Counted from the first letter of the stretch, positions 9,629 through 18,834 are shown. The stretch: DNA of 64,000 nucleotides from Segnochrobactrum spirostomi (GCF_009600605.1 NZ_VWNA01000001.1:1054001-1118000), one strand, 5' to 3'. Numbers and translations are program-made. The notes: generated from the letters alone by a model not told the origin.

Positions 9629-10072
9629 TCAGCGGCAACTGGCGTGAAATACTGCGGCCTTATCTATAAGGCCACCATATCGAGCGCTAGTCCAAATAAC
9701 CTCATGCTTGGAAGAGGCAATATCAAATATATACTGCTCCGTAACGCCATCATAAACAACTAATAGAACAATCTTGCCTCCAGCAGATGGAAGCGGAATG
9801 ATTCTGCCACCCATCGAACTGGCGCTACGTGGCGCAGCGGCGTCACCTATTATGACGTCAAAAGTGCCGTTCGCTTGGCGAACTAACGTTATTGATCCGC
9901 TTTTGATGGTGTCGGGCCGCCAGCCGCCCTGTCCCGGCGGAACCGCACCTCCCTCAAAATAGTACGCATAGCCGCCCGATTCCGAGCAGACTGCAATCGT
10001 CTCGCTATCTTGTGCCATGGCGGAAACCGGGCATGACAGGAGAGCGAAAATTGCTGCGACGAGGCGCTTCAT
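9629..10072 (-). CDS. Secreted hypothetical protein
   Basis: A 147-residue protein with a clear Sec signal peptide (MKRLVAAIFALL ... SAMA-QDS, cleavage near residue 20) and a mature part containing two cysteines (AVCSESGG near the N-terminus, HASCR at the C-terminus) that could form a disulfide. ATG 10072 was preferred over the upstream ATG 10105 because the signal peptide starts there. Base composition is more AT-rich than its neighbours. I do not recognise the family. Confidence 0.6.
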   Translation of the reverse strand: MKRLVAAIFALLSCPVSAMAQDSETIAVCSESGGYAYYFEGGAVPPGQGGWRPDTIKSGSITLVRQANGTFDVIIGDAAAPRSASSMGGRIIPLPSAGGKIVLLVVYDGVTEQYIFDIASSKHEVIWTSARYGGLIDKAAVFHASCR

Positions 10073-10088
10073 CGGGACACATCGATTA

Positions 10089-10119
10089 AGAGTTGAGGGC
10101 AGCACGCGCCCTCAACTCT
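10089..10119 (-). terminator. Hairpin after hemN
   Basis: A 12-bp perfect inverted repeat (10089-10100 and 10108-10119, loop of seven) 55 bases beyond the hemN stop. The following minus-strand bases are TAATCGAT rather than a T run, so it may be a weak or Rho-assisted terminator, or an mRNA-stabilising stem. Confidence 0.5.
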
Positions 10120-10174
10120 ATCAAGTTTCCGTTTCTCTGCATCTACGCTATGCCGGCAAAGATGCGAGATTGCC

Positions 10175-11515
10175 TCACACCGCGCGGCTGAACCGCGTGG
10201 GTTCGATGGCGCGGAACTGGTCGAACACCGCGGCGACGAGGCGCACGAAGGGGCGGCCGATCTCGGTCACCTCGACGCGCGCGCCGTTGACCTGGACAAG
10301 GCCATCCGCCGCGAGCGGGCGCAGCAGCGCCAGTTCGTCGGCATAGTCCCGCCCGGCCGCGACCGCGTGCAGATCCACTTTGAAGTCGCACATCAGCGCC
10401 TCGATGATGCGGGCGCGGACGAGGTCGTCGCCGACGAAGCGATGGCCGCGTGCGGTCGGCATTTCGCCGGCATCGATCTTGTGGGCGTAGGCCGTATTGC
10501 CGGTGATGTTTTGCACATAACCGTCCGCGAGCCGCGAGATCGCCGATGAGCCGAAGCCGATCAGGGTCGGGCGGTCGTCGTCGGTGTAGCCCTGGAAGTT
10601 GCGGTGCAGGCGTCCCACGGAGACCGCTTTGGCGAGGCTGTCGTCCGGCCGGGCATAATGGTCGATGCCGATCTGGACATAGCCGGCGGCTGCGAAGATC
10701 GCCGCCACCATCTGCGCCTGGGCGAAGCGCTGCTCGGCGCCCGGCAGCGAGGCCGGGTCGATCAGACGCTGGTTGCGCCGGCGGGCCGGCATGTGGGCGT
10801 AGCCGTAGACCGCGACCCGGTCGGGATCGAGATCGATCACCGTCTGGCAGGTCTTCTCGATCGACTCCTCGGTCTGACCGGGAAGCCCGTACATCAGATC
10901 GAGATTGATGCAGTTGATGCCGACGGCATGGAGGTGATCGATGCCGCGCGTCACCACCGGCAACGGCTGGACCCGGCCGATCGCCTTCTGGACGAACGGA
11001 TCGAGATCCTGGACGCCGAAGCTCGCCCGGTTGATGCCGAGCGCCGCGAGGCTTTCGGCGAGCGGACGGTCGAGGCGGCGCGGATCAAGTTCGATCGCGT
11101 GCTCGAAATCCGCCTCGAAGGCGAAGTGGCGGCCGAGCGTCTCGACGATCGAGGCGAGCGCCTCGCCGCCGAGGATGGTCGGCGTGCCGCCGCCCCAATG
11201 CAGACGGGCGACCTTGAGCCGGCCCGGCAGATGGCGCGAGACGAGTTCGATCTCGGTCTCGATGCGCTGCCGGTAGGCGGCGAAGACGTCCTCGCGGATC
11301 GCCATCTTGGCGTGGCACCCGCAATAATGGCAGAGCGCCCGGCAATAGGGGACGTGGACGTAGAGGGAGATGGGTTCGGCCGGATCAAGCCGGCCGAGCC
11401 AGCGCGCGTGGTCCTGGGGCCCTACGGCCGCGGTGAATTCCGCGGCCGTCGGGTAGGAGGTGTAGCGGGGAACGGCGCGGCCGGCATAGCGCCGCACCAG
11501 GGCCTCGTCGCTCAT
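10175..11515 (-). CDS. hemN: Oxygen-independent coproporphyrinogen III oxidase
   Basis: A 446-residue radical-SAM enzyme converting coproporphyrinogen III to protoporphyrinogen IX without oxygen. The [4Fe-4S] motif is HVPYCRALCHYCGCH (CxxxCxxC) around residue 60, followed by HWGGGTPT and the HemN-type C-terminal domain. ATG 11515 overlaps the cydX stop codon as ATGA, so hemN is translated with the cytochrome bd operon. This provides haem synthesis and the haem-containing low-oxygen oxidase from one transcript, driven by the FNR-type promoter upstream of cydA. Confidence 0.93.
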   Translation of the reverse strand: MSDEALVRRYAGRAVPRYTSYPTAAEFTAAVGPQDHARWLGRLDPAEPISLYVHVPYCRALCHYCGCHAKMAIREDVFAAYRQRIETEIELVSRHLPGRLKVARLHWGGGTPTILGGEALASIVETLGRHFAFEADFEHAIELDPRRLDRPLAESLAALGINRASFGVQDLDPFVQKAIGRVQPLPVVTRGIDHLHAVGINCINLDLMYGLPGQTEESIEKTCQTVIDLDPDRVAVYGYAHMPARRRNQRLIDPASLPGAEQRFAQAQMVAAIFAAAGYVQIGIDHYARPDDSLAKAVSVGRLHRNFQGYTDDDRPTLIGFGSSAISRLADGYVQNITGNTAYAHKIDAGEMPTARGHRFVGDDLVRARIIEALMCDFKVDLHAVAAGRDYADELALLRPLAADGLVQVNGARVEVTEIGRPFVRLVAAVFDQFRAIEPTRFSRAV

Positions 11516-11670
11516 CGCACGGCCCGCGGGCCGGTGCCCTGCGCCCCTGAGGGCGGCGCGTCTTTCGACGCGCCGTTCGGTCCGTCCTGGCGCAGTTCGA
11601 ACCACATCGCATTGAGGATCGAAAAGGCGCAGGCGAGGCCGATGCCGAGGATCCAGGAGAAGTACCACAT
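11512..11670 (-). CDS. cydX: Cytochrome bd oxidase small subunit CydX
   Basis: A 52-residue protein with one transmembrane helix: MWYFSWILGIGLACAFSI followed by LNAMWFE, the recognisable CydX signature. CydX stabilises the haems of CydAB. It carries a longer hydrophilic C-terminal tail than E. coli CydX. It lies 14 bases after the cydB stop and overlaps hemN by four bases (ATGA). It is easily missed because a longer shadow frame covers it. Confidence 0.9.
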   Translation of the reverse strand: MWYFSWILGIGLACAFSILNAMWFELRQDGPNGASKDAPPSGAQGTGPRAVR

Positions 11671-11684
11671 GACCCTAGTTCCTC

Positions 11685-12830
11685 TCAGTAGGCGTTGGGG
11701 TTGCGGCTGATCGAAGCCGCGTTCACCGGGCCGCGCATGACGCGGTAGACCACGGCGGTGTAGGCGAGCACGATCGGCAGGAAGATGCAGGTCGCGATCA
11801 GCATGATCCACAGCGTCAGGTGGCTCGACGAGGTATCCCACACCGTCAGGCTCGACTTGGGATCGAGCGAGGACGGCAGCAGGAAGGGGAACAGCGACAG
11901 GCCGGCGGTCGAGATGATGCCGAAGATCGACAGGCTCGAACCGAGCAGCGCGAGCTTCATGCCCTTCTGGCCGAGACCGACCCAGGCGATGATGGCGCCG
12001 AGGAAGCCGAGCACCGGGGCGATCAGCATCCAGCCGTGGCTGTGGTAGTTGGCGAGCCAGGCACCGGCCTGGGCCACCGCGGTCTTGCCGAGCGGGTTCG
12101 ACGGACCGTCGACCGCCTGGACGCTCGTCACGACGTAGCCGTCGAGGCCGTAGGCGACCCACACGCCGGCGAGGGCGAACAGCACGATCACGAGAAGCGC
12201 CGCGATCTTGCCATAGGCCCGGGCCCGATCGGCCACCGGTCCCGACACGCGGGCCGCGATGACCACCGCGCCGTGCACGACGAGCATACCGAGGCTGATG
12301 AGACCGCAGACAAGCGAGAACGGGTTGAGCAGGCCGAAGAAGGTGCCGGTGTAGATCGGACGCAGGGTGTCGTCGAAGGTGAACGGCACGCCGCGCAGCA
12401 CGTTGCCGACCGCCACGCCGAAGATCAGAGCCGGAACGAAGCCGCCGATGAACAGCGCCCAGTCCCAGATCGACCGCCAGGTCGGGTCGGCGACCTTGCC
12501 GCGGAACTTGAAGCCGACCGGCCGCAAGATCAGCGCGAGCAGGATCGCGATCATCGCGAGATAGAAGCCCGAGAAGGAGACGGCGTAGAGGGCCGGCCAG
12601 GCGGCAAAGATGGCGCCGCCGCCGAGCACCAGCCACACCTGGTTGCCTTCCCAGGTGGGGCCGATGAGGTTGAGCAAGAGGCGCCGCTCGTCGTCGGTGC
12701 GGGCGGCGAAGGGGAGTAGCGCCCCGACGCCGAGATCGAGACCGCCGAACAATGCGAACCCGATGAGCAGGATGCCGAGCAGCAGCCACCAGATCAGGCG
12801 CAGGGTTTCATAGTCGAGAGGAATACTCAT
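11685..12830 (-). CDS. cydB: Cytochrome d ubiquinol oxidase subunit II
   Basis: A 381-residue membrane protein with about eight to nine hydrophobic helices, the usual length for CydB. It begins [19 protein letters not shown] and contains the conserved block ...[19 protein letters not shown] near residue 58. It is the second subunit of the bd-type quinol oxidase, used at low oxygen. It lies 27 bases after cydA and directly before cydX. Confidence 0.95.
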   Translation of the reverse strand: MSIPLDYETLRLIWWLLLGILLIGFALFGGLDLGVGALLPFAARTDDERRLLLNLIGPTWEGNQVWLVLGGGAIFAAWPALYAVSFSGFYLAMIAILLALILRPVGFKFRGKVADPTWRSIWDWALFIGGFVPALIFGVAVGNVLRGVPFTFDDTLRPIYTGTFFGLLNPFSLVCGLISLGMLVVHGAVVIAARVSGPVADRARAYGKIAALLVIVLFALAGVWVAYGLDGYVVTSVQAVDGPSNPLGKTAVAQAGAWLANYHSHGWMLIAPVLGFLGAIIAWVGLGQKGMKLALLGSSLSIFGIISTAGLSLFPFLLPSSLDPKSSLTVWDTSSSHLTLWIMLIATCIFLPIVLAYTAVVYRVMRGPVNAASISRNPNAY

Positions 12831-12857
12831 GGTGTTGGTCCTTGCCTGTGGCCGCGC

Positions 12858-14447
12858 TCAGCGCTCGGGTCCGGCGGCCGCGCCGACCGGCAGGTGCGGC
12901 GAAGCGGGGAACGAGGGGCTCAGCGGATTTCCTTCGGCCGGGCCATGCTTGATGACCTTGACCAGAAGGAAGACCTCGATGATCGCGAGGGTGGTGTAGA
13001 GGATGAGGAAGAAGCCGAGGCTGATCGCGAGATCGACCATGGTCAGGCCGGACGCCGCGTAGAAGGTCGGCAGCACGCCCTCGATGATCCAGGGCTGACG
13101 GCCGTACTCGGCGACGAGCCACCCCACCTCCACCGCGACCCAGGGCAGCGGCAGGCTGTAGAGGGCGATCTTCAGGAGCAGGCGGCTGTTGCCGATCTGG
13201 CCCCGCGCCGAGAGGTAGAAGGCGACGGCGAAGAAGAGGATGAAGTAGAAGCCGAGCCCGACCATGATCCGGAAGCTCCAGAACAGCGGAGTCACGGAGG
13301 GCACGGTATCCCACGCCGCCTGGGTGATCTGGGCATCCGTCGCCTGGTCGATCTTGTCGACATAGCGCTTCAGGAGCAGGCCGTAGCCGAGATTGTGCCA
13401 GGACTGGGCGAACACGTTGCGCGCCGCCTGGTTGTTCGGGTTGGCCCGGATTTCCTGCAACGCCGTATAGGCGGTGATGCCGTCGCGGATGTTGTGCTCG
13501 GCGCGGCCCACGAGCTCGGTGATGCCGGGCAGCGGGGTCGAGATCGAACGGGTGGCGATGAGGCCGAGGAGATAGGGAACCTTGAGCTCGCCGTCGTTGC
13601 GGTGCTCGGCCTGATTCGGCCAGGCGACGACGTTGAGATCGGCCGGCGCCGGCTCGGTCTGCCACATCGATTCCATCGCCGCGATCTTCATCTTCTGATG
13701 TTCGGTCGCGAGGTAGCCGCTCTCGTCGCCGAGGACGACGACCGACAGCGAAGAGGCGAGGCCGAAGCTCGCGGCCACCGCCATCGAGCGCTTGGCGAGG
13801 TCCTTGTGCTTACCCTTGAGCAGGAAATAAGCGCTGATCGCCATCACGAAGATCGAGCCGGTGACGTAGCCGGCGCTCACGGTGTGGACGAACTTGGCCT
13901 GGGCGACCGGGTTGAAGATCACCGCGGCGAAGTCGACGACTTCCATGCGCATGGTGTCGGGATTGAACACCGCGCCGACCGGGTTCTGCATCCAGCCGTT
14001 GGCGATCAGGATCCAGAGGGCCGAGAAGTTCGCGCCGAGCGCGACGAGCCAGGTGACGGCCAGATGGCCGACCTTCGGCAGGCGATCCCAGCCGAAGAAG
14101 AAGATGCCGATGAAGGTCGCTTCCAGGAAGAAGGCCATCAGCCCTTCGATGGCGAGCGGCGCACCGAAGATGTCGCCGACATAATGGCTGTAATAGGCCC
14201 AGTTCATGCCGAACTGGAACTCCATCACGATGCCGGTCGCCACACCCATGGCGAAGTTGATGCCGAACAGGGTGCCCCAGAAGAGCGTCATGCGGCGCCA
14301 GATGTCCCGGCCCGTCATGACGTAAACGCTCTCCATGATGGCGAGCAGGAAGGAAAGCCCCAAGGTGAGGGGCACGAAGAGGAAGTGGTATAGAGCTGTC
14401 GCCGCGAATTGCAGGCGCGACAGGTCCACCACGGTGAAGTCGATCAT
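12858..14447 (-). CDS. cydA: Cytochrome d ubiquinol oxidase subunit I
   Basis: A 529-residue haem-carrying subunit of cytochrome bd. Start ATG 14447 (MIDFTVVDLSRLQFA) fits the family N-terminus; an upstream ATG at 14489 adds unrelated residues. The haem-ligand region TALYHFLFVP lies near residue 19 and the GRQPW quinol-site motif is in the C-terminal half. The length and the segment before TPLFWSFRIMVG indicate the long Q-loop (E. coli-like) class. Expression is probably FNR-controlled through the box at 14524-14537. Confidence 0.96.
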   Translation of the reverse strand: MIDFTVVDLSRLQFAATALYHFLFVPLTLGLSFLLAIMESVYVMTGRDIWRRMTLFWGTLFGINFAMGVATGIVMEFQFGMNWAYYSHYVGDIFGAPLAIEGLMAFFLEATFIGIFFFGWDRLPKVGHLAVTWLVALGANFSALWILIANGWMQNPVGAVFNPDTMRMEVVDFAAVIFNPVAQAKFVHTVSAGYVTGSIFVMAISAYFLLKGKHKDLAKRSMAVAASFGLASSLSVVVLGDESGYLATEHQKMKIAAMESMWQTEPAPADLNVVAWPNQAEHRNDGELKVPYLLGLIATRSISTPLPGITELVGRAEHNIRDGITAYTALQEIRANPNNQAARNVFAQSWHNLGYGLLLKRYVDKIDQATDAQITQAAWDTVPSVTPLFWSFRIMVGLGFYFILFFAVAFYLSARGQIGNSRLLLKIALYSLPLPWVAVEVGWLVAEYGRQPWIIEGVLPTFYAASGLTMVDLAISLGFFLILYTTLAIIEVFLLVKVIKHGPAEGNPLSPSFPASPHLPVGAAAGPER

Positions 14448-14495
14448 GGAGAGATCCGCCTCGCTTCGAGCCGGACGGTATGCCGGCAATGGCTC

Positions 14496-14537
14496 GACTT
14501 AAGCAGGCGGAAACAAGGGCACCTTGATCTCAATCAA
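14496..14537 (-). promoter_or_regulatory. FNR box and class II promoter of cydABX-hemN
   Basis: TTGAT-N4-ATCAA, a perfect FNR/Anr/FixK site, lies at 14524-14537. On the minus strand a weak -10 (TAAGTC, 14501-14496) follows 22 bases later, placing the box centre about 41.5 bases before a predicted start near 14489. This is the class II activator geometry. The leader to cydA ATG 14447 would be about 40 bases. Confidence 0.8.
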
Positions 14538-14648
14538 CGGGATTGGAACGGCCCTAACTTGGCCCCCGGCGTGGCCTTTTCGCATCACCCGGCGGCGCGC
14601 AGCTCAGGGTAACGGCCGGGATTGCGATCCGTATGCTGCGGGCGCGTC

Positions 14649-15041
14649 TCAGCCGTTGCGGGAACGCGGGTAGCGTGTCGGCGGCCCCGCGATGTCGTCC
14701 CAATCGAGCGCTTCGCTCGTCCAGACATGGAAGGTCGGTGCCACCGCGTTCGGATCGTCGAGGCTTACCGTCATCACGTCGAGTTCGTCCGGGCTGTCGT
14801 CCGGGCGATAGGTCAAAGGCGATCCGCATCGACCGCAGAAGCTACGAGTGACGCCCGGTGAGGACGTGTAATCGACCGGCAGGCCGCGGATGAAGCGGAA
14901 GCCTGCGGATCGCACGCCGACAAAGGGGAGCCGTGGCGCCGAGGCGGCCCGCCGGCAGGTCTCGCAATAACAGATGCCACTGCTGAGGGGTTCGCCATCA
15001 AAGGCGTAGCGCACTGCGCCGCACAGACATCCACCTTCCAC
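14649..15041 (-). CDS. GFA-family zinc-binding protein
   Basis: A 130-residue protein of the glutathione-dependent formaldehyde-activating (GFA/CENP-V) fold. Zinc ligands are visible as GGCLCGAVRY (residues 3-12), CYCETCRR (around 24-31) and SFCGRCGSPL (around 68-77). Most family members are not formaldehyde enzymes, so only the fold is safe. It lies downstream of the DMSP-lyase-like gene on the same strand, 33 bases away, possibly co-transcribed. The FNR site lies beyond its stop and points toward cydA. Confidence 0.88.
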   Translation of the reverse strand: MEGGCLCGAVRYAFDGEPLSSGICYCETCRRAASAPRLPFVGVRSAGFRFIRGLPVDYTSSPGVTRSFCGRCGSPLTYRPDDSPDELDVMTVSLDDPNAVAPTFHVWTSEALDWDDIAGPPTRYPRSRNG

Positions 15042-15074
15042 GGTTCGCTCCAGGGCTCGCGCTTACACTAGGGT

Positions 15075-15695
15075 TTACGGCAGCGGCAGGCACCAGACCG
15101 CGAGGAACGGGGCCGGGCCCGAGCGCATCGCATGGACGATGCCGGCCGGATTGAAGACCAGTCCGCCTACCCCCGGCTCGTGCCACGGCCGCGCCTCCTG
15201 GCGCCATTCGCCGGGCGACAGGGCGATGTAGATCTCCTCGGGCGGGTGCTGGTGATCCGGATAGGTGGTGTTCGGCGCCATCAGCGACACGCCGATCTCG
15301 ACGACCTCGCTCGGCACGAGGCCACGCGGCCCGACCAAGGTCACGTCGGCATAGGCGACGTTCAGCTCCGGCGTCGCCCGCCGCTCGTTGGGACCCGCCC
15401 AGTCGAGGCGCGAATCGAGGGCCGCGAAGGCGTCGCCGAGGCGCCGCACGTCCGCCTCGGCCGTGGCGAGCCCCGCGATGGACGCAGCGAGATGGTCGCA
15501 GGCGGGCTGGCGCGCGGGGGAGCGATCGCGAAGCGTCTGCGGGGGCGCGGCGAGCCCCGCATCGACCCGGCGCCACGCGGCATCGCGCGCCGCGTCTCCT
15601 CCGGCGCGGGCGGCGAGCGCGGCCCGAAGGGCGTCGAGGAAGGCGCCGAACTCGGCGAGCGCTCCGCCGTCTGCCGCTCCGTCACGATCCGTCAT
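15075..15695 (-). CDS. Dimethylsulfoniopropionate-lyase-like cupin
   Basis: A 206-residue protein with a helical N-terminal half and a C-terminal cupin. The motif YPDHQHPPEEIYIALSPGEW (residues 145-164) gives metal ligands His148, His150, Glu154 and Tyr156; the second cupin motif NPAGIVHAMRS gives His188. This pattern matches the DddQ/DddL-type DMSP lyase family, which cleaves DMSP to DMS and acrylate. Activity is not certain: many terrestrial homologues of this family act on unknown substrates. It is co-directional with the GFA gene downstream and 97 bases after the fnr gene. Confidence 0.75.
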   Translation of the reverse strand: MTDRDGAADGGALAEFGAFLDALRAALAARAGGDAARDAAWRRVDAGLAAPPQTLRDRSPARQPACDHLAASIAGLATAEADVRRLGDAFAALDSRLDWAGPNERRATPELNVAYADVTLVGPRGLVPSEVVEIGVSLMAPNTTYPDHQHPPEEIYIALSPGEWRQEARPWHEPGVGGLVFNPAGIVHAMRSGPAPFLAVWCLPLP

Positions 15696-15792
15696 GGCCC
15701 CTCCAAACGCGCATCGCGCCCAGTCCTTCGGCGCGGACGTCCAGCCTACCGCGTCCCGACGTCCTGTCGAGGCGGGGCAGACCGCGCGCCAC

Positions 15793-16539
15793 TCACGAGA
15801 AGGCGATGCCGGCGACGGCCTCGAGCGCGCGCCGATCGACGATCTCGACGAGGTGCGGCGCCGCCAGACGGATCACCCCTTGCGCCTTGAGCTTGGTGAA
15901 GGAGCGGCTCACCGTTTCAATGGTGAGCCCGAGATAATCGGCAATGTCGATGCGCGTCATCGGCAGGGCGACGACGTCCGCCGTCTTCTCCCGCGCCTCC
16001 GCCCGGCGGGCGATGGCGATGAGGAACGAGGCGAGCTTTTCGACCGGGGCGAGGCGGCCGAGGATGATCTGGCTGTCGCGTGCCTGCCGCAGCGCCTGAC
16101 GCGTCATGCCGTGGAGGCGGTCCTTGAGGCGAGGGAAGCGCTCGACCAGTTCCGACATGCGCGCCGATTGGAACGAGCAGAGCCGCGACGGCGCCACCGC
16201 CTCGGCGGTCTGGGAATAGGTGTCTTCGTCGGCGAGGCCGAGAAAATCGCCCGGCATGAGGAAGCCGACGATCTGCCGGCGCCCGTCCGGCAGCAGCGTC
16301 GAGAGCCGCAGCATGCCGGCCGTCAACGTGTAGACCCGCTTCAGGGGATCGCCCTCGGTGACGAGAACCGTGTTCGCCTCGATCGTCACCGTGGACATGA
16401 TGCTCTCGAGGGCGCTCAGTTCGTCCTCGTCGAGCGCGGCGCACACGGCGAGATCACGCACGTCGCACTCCGTGCAGGCCCCGCAGGCCCGCCGCCGGTG
16501 TCCGAAATCCGTGACGAAGGCGTGCCTCGAATCCGCCAT
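15793..16539 (-). CDS. fnr: FNR/FnrN-type oxygen-sensing transcription regulator
   Basis: A 248-residue Crp/FNR-family regulator. Cys22, Cys25 and Cys33 (CxxC-x7-C; a further Cys19 precedes) plus Cys121 (SRLCSF) are the pattern that binds an oxygen-labile [4Fe-4S] cluster in FnrN/FnrL proteins. The C-terminal helix-turn-helix contains ETVSR, equivalent to E. coli FNR residues that read TTGAT half-sites. A matching perfect site lies 1.3 kb away before cydA. Start ATG 16539 begins MADSRHAFVTD; longer in-frame extensions lack family similarity. Confidence 0.92.
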   Translation of the reverse strand: MADSRHAFVTDFGHRRRACGACTECDVRDLAVCAALDEDELSALESIMSTVTIEANTVLVTEGDPLKRVYTLTAGMLRLSTLLPDGRRQIVGFLMPGDFLGLADEDTYSQTAEAVAPSRLCSFQSARMSELVERFPRLKDRLHGMTRQALRQARDSQIILGRLAPVEKLASFLIAIARRAEAREKTADVVALPMTRIDIADYLGLTIETVSRSFTKLKAQGVIRLAAPHLVEIVDRRALEAVAGIAFS

Positions 16540-16719
16540 CACCGCCCCGCCCTCCTTGCCATCGTCGCTCGTCGCCGCACCCGGCCCGCCGGGAAGAGCA
16601 TGGCCGCTGCGAAACCCCAAAGGATGGCCTATCGTGCGCGACGGACCCTGCGCAAGCGCGCGGGTCGCCGCATGGGGCGCAATCGACGTCCCTTTTCCCA
16701 CCCTGACCGGGATCGCGCC

Positions 16720-18078
16720 ATGCCGAAGACCCTCCTCGCCCGCAACGCCGCCGTGCTCGTCACCATGGACGACGATCGCCGCGAGATTCGCGGCGGCGGC
16801 CTCTATGTGGAGGACAACCGGATCGTCGCGGTCGGCCCGAGCGGGACGCTGCCGGAGACGGCGGACGAGGTGATCGATCTCGGCGGCCACGTCGTGGTGC
16901 CCGGCCTCGTCAATACCCACCATCATATGTACCAGAGCCTCACCCGCGCGGTGCCGGCCGCCGCGGACGCCGAATTGTTCGGCTGGCTGAAGACGCTCTA
17001 CCCGATCTGGGGACGGCTCACCCCGGAGATGATCGCGGTCTCGACCAAGACGGCGATGGCCGAACTGATGCTCTCGGGCTGCACCACGACGAGCGACCAC
17101 CTCTACGTCTTCCCGAACGGCTGCCGGCTCGACGATTCGATCGCGGCCGCCCGCGAGGTCGGCATGCGATTCCACGCGAGCCGCGGGGCCATGAGCGTCG
17201 GCGAGAGCGACGGCGGGCTACCGCCCGACGCGCTGGTGGAGAAGGAGGCCGACATCCTCGCCGATACGCGCCGGGTCATCGAGGCGTTCCACGATCCCGC
17301 TCGCCACGCGATGACCCGCATCGTCGCGGCGCCCTGCTCGCCCTTCTCGGTCAGCCGCGACCTGATGCGCGAGACCGCCCACCTCGCCCGCGCCTACGGC
17401 GTGTCGATGCACACCCACCTTGCGGAGAACGACAACGACGTCGCCTACAGCCGCGAGCGCTTCGGCCTGACGCCGGCCGAATATGCCGAGGATCTCGGCT
17501 GGGTCGGGCCGGACGTCTGGCACGCCCACTGCGTGAAGCTCGGCGAGGCGGGCATCAAGCTGTTCGGCCGCACCGGCACCGGCGTCGCCCATTGCCCCTG
17601 CTCCAACATGCGTCTCGCTTCGGGCATCGCGCCGATCCGGACGATGCGCTGCGAGGGTGTTCCGGTCGGCCTCGGCGTCGACGGCTCGGCCTCGAACGAT
17701 TCCGGCCATCTCCTCGCCGAGGCGCGGCAGGCACTGCTGCTTCAAAGGGTCGGGTACGGGCCGAGCGCGCTCACCGCCCGCGAGGCCCTGGAGATCGCCA
17801 CGCGCGGCGGCGCCCGAGTGCTCGGGCGCGACGATATCGGCCACCTCGCACCCGGCATGTCGGCCGACTTCGCCGCCTTCGACCTCCGCGATCTCGCCTT
17901 CGCCGGCGCGCTGAGCGATCCCGTCGGCGCCCTGCTCTTCTGCGCGCCCGCCCGCGCCGCCCTCACCGTGATCGACGGCCGCGTCGTCGTGCGGGAGGGA
18001 CGGCCGACGACGATCGACCTCCCCGTCCTCGTCGAACGGCACAACCGTCTATCGGAGACGCTGATCTCGGGCGGGTGA
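16720..18078 (+). CDS. Amidohydrolase, probably 8-oxoguanine deaminase
   Basis: A 452-residue metal-dependent amidohydrolase of the TrzA/AtzB/guanine-deaminase group. Metal ligands: HHHMYQ near residue 67, HTHLAEN near 230, AHCVKL near 268 and DGSASND near 320. The SSGxTTxxDH-like segment (LSGCTTTSDHLYV) and the overall pattern fit enzymes annotated as 8-oxoguanine deaminase, which convert 8-oxoguanine to urate. It starts at ATG 16720 (MPKTLLARNAAV); the longer open frame upstream is antisense to fnr. Other aminohydrolase substrates such as s-triazines are possible. Confidence 0.82.
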   Translation: MPKTLLARNAAVLVTMDDDRREIRGGGLYVEDNRIVAVGPSGTLPETADEVIDLGGHVVVPGLVNTHHHMYQSLTRAVPAAADAELFGWLKTLYPIWGRLTPEMIAVSTKTAMAELMLSGCTTTSDHLYVFPNGCRLDDSIAAAREVGMRFHASRGAMSVGESDGGLPPDALVEKEADILADTRRVIEAFHDPARHAMTRIVAAPCSPFSVSRDLMRETAHLARAYGVSMHTHLAENDNDVAYSRERFGLTPAEYAEDLGWVGPDVWHAHCVKLGEAGIKLFGRTGTGVAHCPCSNMRLASGIAPIRTMRCEGVPVGLGVDGSASNDSGHLLAEARQALLLQRVGYGPSALTAREALEIATRGGARVLGRDDIGHLAPGMSADFAAFDLRDLAFAGALSDPVGALLFCAPARAALTVIDGRVVVREGRPTTIDLPVLVERHNRLSETLISGG

Positions 18079-18267
18079 GACGAGGCGCCACCTCGTCGAG
18101 CCTTGCAAATGCGAATTGGAGCGGCTTTAAGCTGAGGGCATCGAACACACGCGCCGAGCGTTGACCCGCACCGGCGCGCGACGGCGCGACGGGACGCGCG
18201 CCCTTAAGACTTTGTCCCTGTGCCCGACTCGCGGCGCGGGACGCCACGACGAAACGAGGAGATCATC

Positions 18268-18750
18268 GTGAAGGGCGACAAGGACGTCATCGACATTCTC
18301 AACCGCGCGCTCCGCCACGAGCATGCCGCCTTCAACCAGTTCTGGCTGCACTCGACCTGGCTCAGCCACTGGGGCCACACCCGCTACGCCAAGAAGGAGT
18401 ACGAAGAGGCGCTGGAGGAGATGGAGCACGCGACGAAGCTGATGAAGCGCATCATCTTCCTCGAAGGCCAGCCGGACCTCCAGGTGATCCCGACCCTCAA
18501 GGTCGCCGCCAACCTCGAAGAGGTCGTGAAGAACGATCTCGAGGCCGAATACGAGGCGGTGAAGCTCTACCGCGAGGCCCGCGCGCTCGCCCGCGACAAG
18601 GGCGATTATGTCTCGATGGAACTCATCGAGGAGATCCTGCGCGACGAGGAAGGCCACGTCGATTGGCTCGAGACCCAGACCTCGCTGATCGAGGCGATCG
18701 GGATCGCCAACTTCGCCCAGCTCCAGTCCGCTCCGGCGAACGAAGTCTGA
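18268..18750 (+). CDS. bfr: Bacterioferritin
   Basis: A 160-residue ferritin-like four-helix protein storing iron with haem at subunit interfaces. Start is GTG 18268 (V/MKGDKDVIDILNRALRHE), preceded by GAGGAGATC. Ferroxidase ligands visible are Glu in RHEHAAFNQ, Glu and His in EEMEHATKLM (the Met is the probable haem ligand), Glu in NDLEAEYEAV, and Glu and His in DEEGHVDWLE. The length is typical. It is followed by a strong intrinsic terminator, so it is likely monocistronic. No clear Fur/Irr operator was identified in the 190 bases upstream. Confidence 0.94.
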   Translation: MKGDKDVIDILNRALRHEHAAFNQFWLHSTWLSHWGHTRYAKKEYEEALEEMEHATKLMKRIIFLEGQPDLQVIPTLKVAANLEEVVKNDLEAEYEAVKLYREARALARDKGDYVSMELIEEILRDEEGHVDWLETQTSLIEAIGIANFAQLQSAPANEV

Positions 18751-18785
18751 GCCGGCACGCCACGCCGACCGCACAATCATTCGAG

Positions 18786-18817
18786 AAGGCCGCGCCCTGC
18801 CGCGGCCTTTTCTTTTT
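18786..18817 (+). terminator. Intrinsic terminator of bfr
   Basis: A 9-bp perfect stem (18786-18794 with 18101-style GC-rich partner at 18801-18809, six-base loop) is followed by TTCTTTTT. It begins 35 bases after the bfr stop codon and ends before the convergent SRAP gene. Confidence 0.88.
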
Positions 18818-18834
18818 CGGGCCTGGCCTCCGGC

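Noticed and set aside
12894..14393. 499-codon plus-strand frame opposite cydA
   Set aside because: Low-complexity Glu/Arg/His composition typical of antisense to membrane-protein genes.
18079..18267. Iron-control operator (Fur/Mur/Irr type) before bfr
   Set aside because: Only a partial dyad (TTGCAAATGCGAATTG) is present; not close enough to a known consensus to claim.
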